A DNA stretch of 64,000 nt from the NCBI RefSeq assembly GCF_008014695.1, contig NZ_VOXE01000002.1, forward strand, positions 558,001 through 622,000, given 5' to 3'. The position numbers and the translations under genes were made by a program. The stretch is from Chryseobacterium sp. Its GTDB lineage: Bacteria > Bacteroidota > Bacteroidia > Flavobacteriales > Weeksellaceae. The notes under the pieces are model-generated. The model made no database searches, was not told the origin of the DNA, and was given only the letters and a program-made list of their open reading frames with translations. Of this stretch, positions 62,961 through 64,000 are shown one piece after another (position 1 is the stretch's first letter; every line of letters begins with the position of its first letter).

Positions 62961-64000
62961 TTAATAGGCAATTTCGATTTTCAGTTTTTTGTTTTTGAGT
63001 CTCTCGTTCTCGAGTTTTTTTAGCAGCGGAACTACTTTCTGACGGTTCACCGCGACATAAGAGGTGGTGTCTTTAACTTCAATCAGGCCGATATCGTCTT
63101 TGTCCAGACCTCCTTTTTTAATGAGAAATCCAACAATATCCACTTTGTTCACCTTGTCTTTTTTTCCGGCGCTGATGTAGACCGTTAGGTTCGGTGTTTT
63201 TTCAGGAATTTTGTATTTGCCCGTGAGGCTTTCTTCCGGCGTGTTGTTTTTTATGAAAGGGAATTTTTCATCCTCAGTCATGATGAGATAAACAAAACCT
63301 TTTGCATTCATTCGTGCAGTTCGGCCGTTCCGGTGGATGAAGGCATCTTCTTTCGGCGGCAGCTGGTAATGCACAATGGATTCCACTTCAGCAATGTCGA
63401 GACCGCGCGATGCCAAATCGGTCGTGATGAGAATTTTTGAAGAATCATTTCTGAATTTGAGCAGTGCGCGTTCGCGTTCGTCCTGTTCCATTCCGCCGTG
63501 AAACGTTTCACGGGAAATCCCTTTTTCGCGCAAAAGTTCAGAAATACGGTCCACCGCATCGCGGTGATTGCAGAAAATCAGGCATCTTTTGTTGCCGATT
63601 TTGCAGAGCAGATTAAAAAGTGTGTCGAGTTTTTCTTCAGAAGTCGTCATGACTTTCCGGAGCTGCAGATCCGGTTTGGATTCATGAACTCTCAGAAAAT
63701 CTACGGTTTCAGGGCTTTTCATGCCGGTAAATTTTGGAATTTCCGGCATTGCTGTTGCTGAAGTCAGAATTCTTTGGGAAAGATTCTCCATGGAACTGAT
63801 GATGAAATCCATATCATCGTGGAAGCCGAATTCCAGGGCCTTATCGAATTCGTCCAAAACCATTGTTTCAATGGAATCCGGATCGAAATTGTCATTTTTT
63901 AAATGATAGGCAATTCTTCCGGGCGTTCCGATAAGCACGGCAGGAGCCTGCGTGAGGTTATTCACTTCAATTTTTTTGTCATGACCGCCGTAGCAGACCG
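62961..64000 (-). CDS. dbpA: DEAD-box RNA helicase DbpA-like (3' part; gene continues past the window)
   Basis: The gene runs off the right edge. The visible part begins CYGGHDKKIEVNNLTQAPAV. It contains motif Ia/Ib IGTPGRIAYHL, VLDEFDKALE (motif II, DEFD), ILTSATAMPEIP (motif III), FCNHRDAVDRI, ITTDLASRGLDI (motif V) and IHRNGRTARM (motif VI). A C-terminal DbpA-type RNA-binding domain ends the protein (NKVDIVGFLIKKGGLDKDDI). It probably acts in ribosome assembly. Confidence 0.9.
   Translation of the reverse strand, partial: VCYGGHDKKIEVNNLTQAPAVLIGTPGRIAYHLKNDNFDPDSIETMVLDEFDKALEFGFHDDMDFIISSMENLSQRILTSATAMPEIPKFTGMKSPETVDFLRVHESKPDLQLRKVMTTSEEKLDTLFNLLCKIGNKRCLIFCNHRDAVDRISELLREKGISRETFHGGMEQDERERALLKFRNDSSKILITTDLASRGLDIAEVESIVHYQLPPKEDAFIHRNGRTARMNAKGFVYLIMTEDEKFPFIKNNTPEESLTGKYKIPEKTPNLTVYISAGKKDKVNKVDIVGFLIKKGGLDKDDIGLIEVKDTTSYVAVNRQKVVPLLKKLENERLKNKKLKIEIAY

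Overview
The window looks like the chromosome of a member of the Bacteroidetes, most likely a Flavobacteriia/Weeksellaceae species near Chryseobacterium or Kaistella. The evidence is a GldD lipoprotein, two proteins with the gliding-motility/type IX (type B) C-terminal sorting domain, TAnnTTTG-type promoters, DUF1501/DUF1800 pairs, a Bacteroidetes-style RNase G and intergenic TTGATTC heptad repeats. Identification is by recognising sequence only; no database was searched.

Layout. (1) Positions 1-1120: a coiled-coil hypothetical gene, a perfect 30-bp hairpin and ten 21-bp tandem repeats. (2) Positions about 1085-16600: an AT-rich accessory array of about 15 gene cassettes carrying 17 cistrons, all on the minus strand. 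They include a HEPN-like protein, a PARIS-like AAA ATPase + DUF4435 pair with a frameshift in the ATPase, an Imm33-like protein, DUF5063, CPCC and DUF4304 proteins, a lipoprotein and many small membrane proteins. Fourteen of the cassettes are preceded by a copy of one ~250-bp module. The module holds a leader with a hairpin, a Bacteroidetes promoter reading into the cassette, and on the opposite strand a fossil of the last ~30 codons of a hopJ gene. Most cassettes end in a variable attC-like inverted repeat with CGCTAAC/GTTAGCG cores. No integrase is in the window. (3) Positions 16617-19676: rtcB (minus), an intact hopJ and a WYL regulator, flanked on both sides by a hopJ 3'-end fossil plus the same type of terminator. 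(4) Positions 19675-64000: ordinary core genome.

The core includes a DUF1501/DUF1800 pair, a 1307-aa T9SS type B surface protein, a lysozyme-like/patatin operon, glucokinase, two YceI proteins, L-serine ammonia-lyase, RNase G, HU, MutY, GldD, a PfkB kinase, a SurA-like foldase, fatty-acid genes (acyl-CoA ligase, acyl-CoA dehydrogenase), RF3, RdgB, RNase Z, RsmA and a second T9SS type B protein. These are followed by the ftsX-DUF3098-uppP-truB-rluF cluster, an HHH-repeat protein, a MerR regulator and the 3' part of a DbpA-like RNA helicase cut by the window edge.

The most interesting object is the array. It behaves like an integron cassette array, but each cassette has its own promoter embedded in a repeat that is also a fragment of hopJ. 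The cargo, with defence-like and immunity-like families and small membrane proteins, suggests a reservoir of individually expressed defence or immunity genes. I do not recognise this arrangement as a described system.
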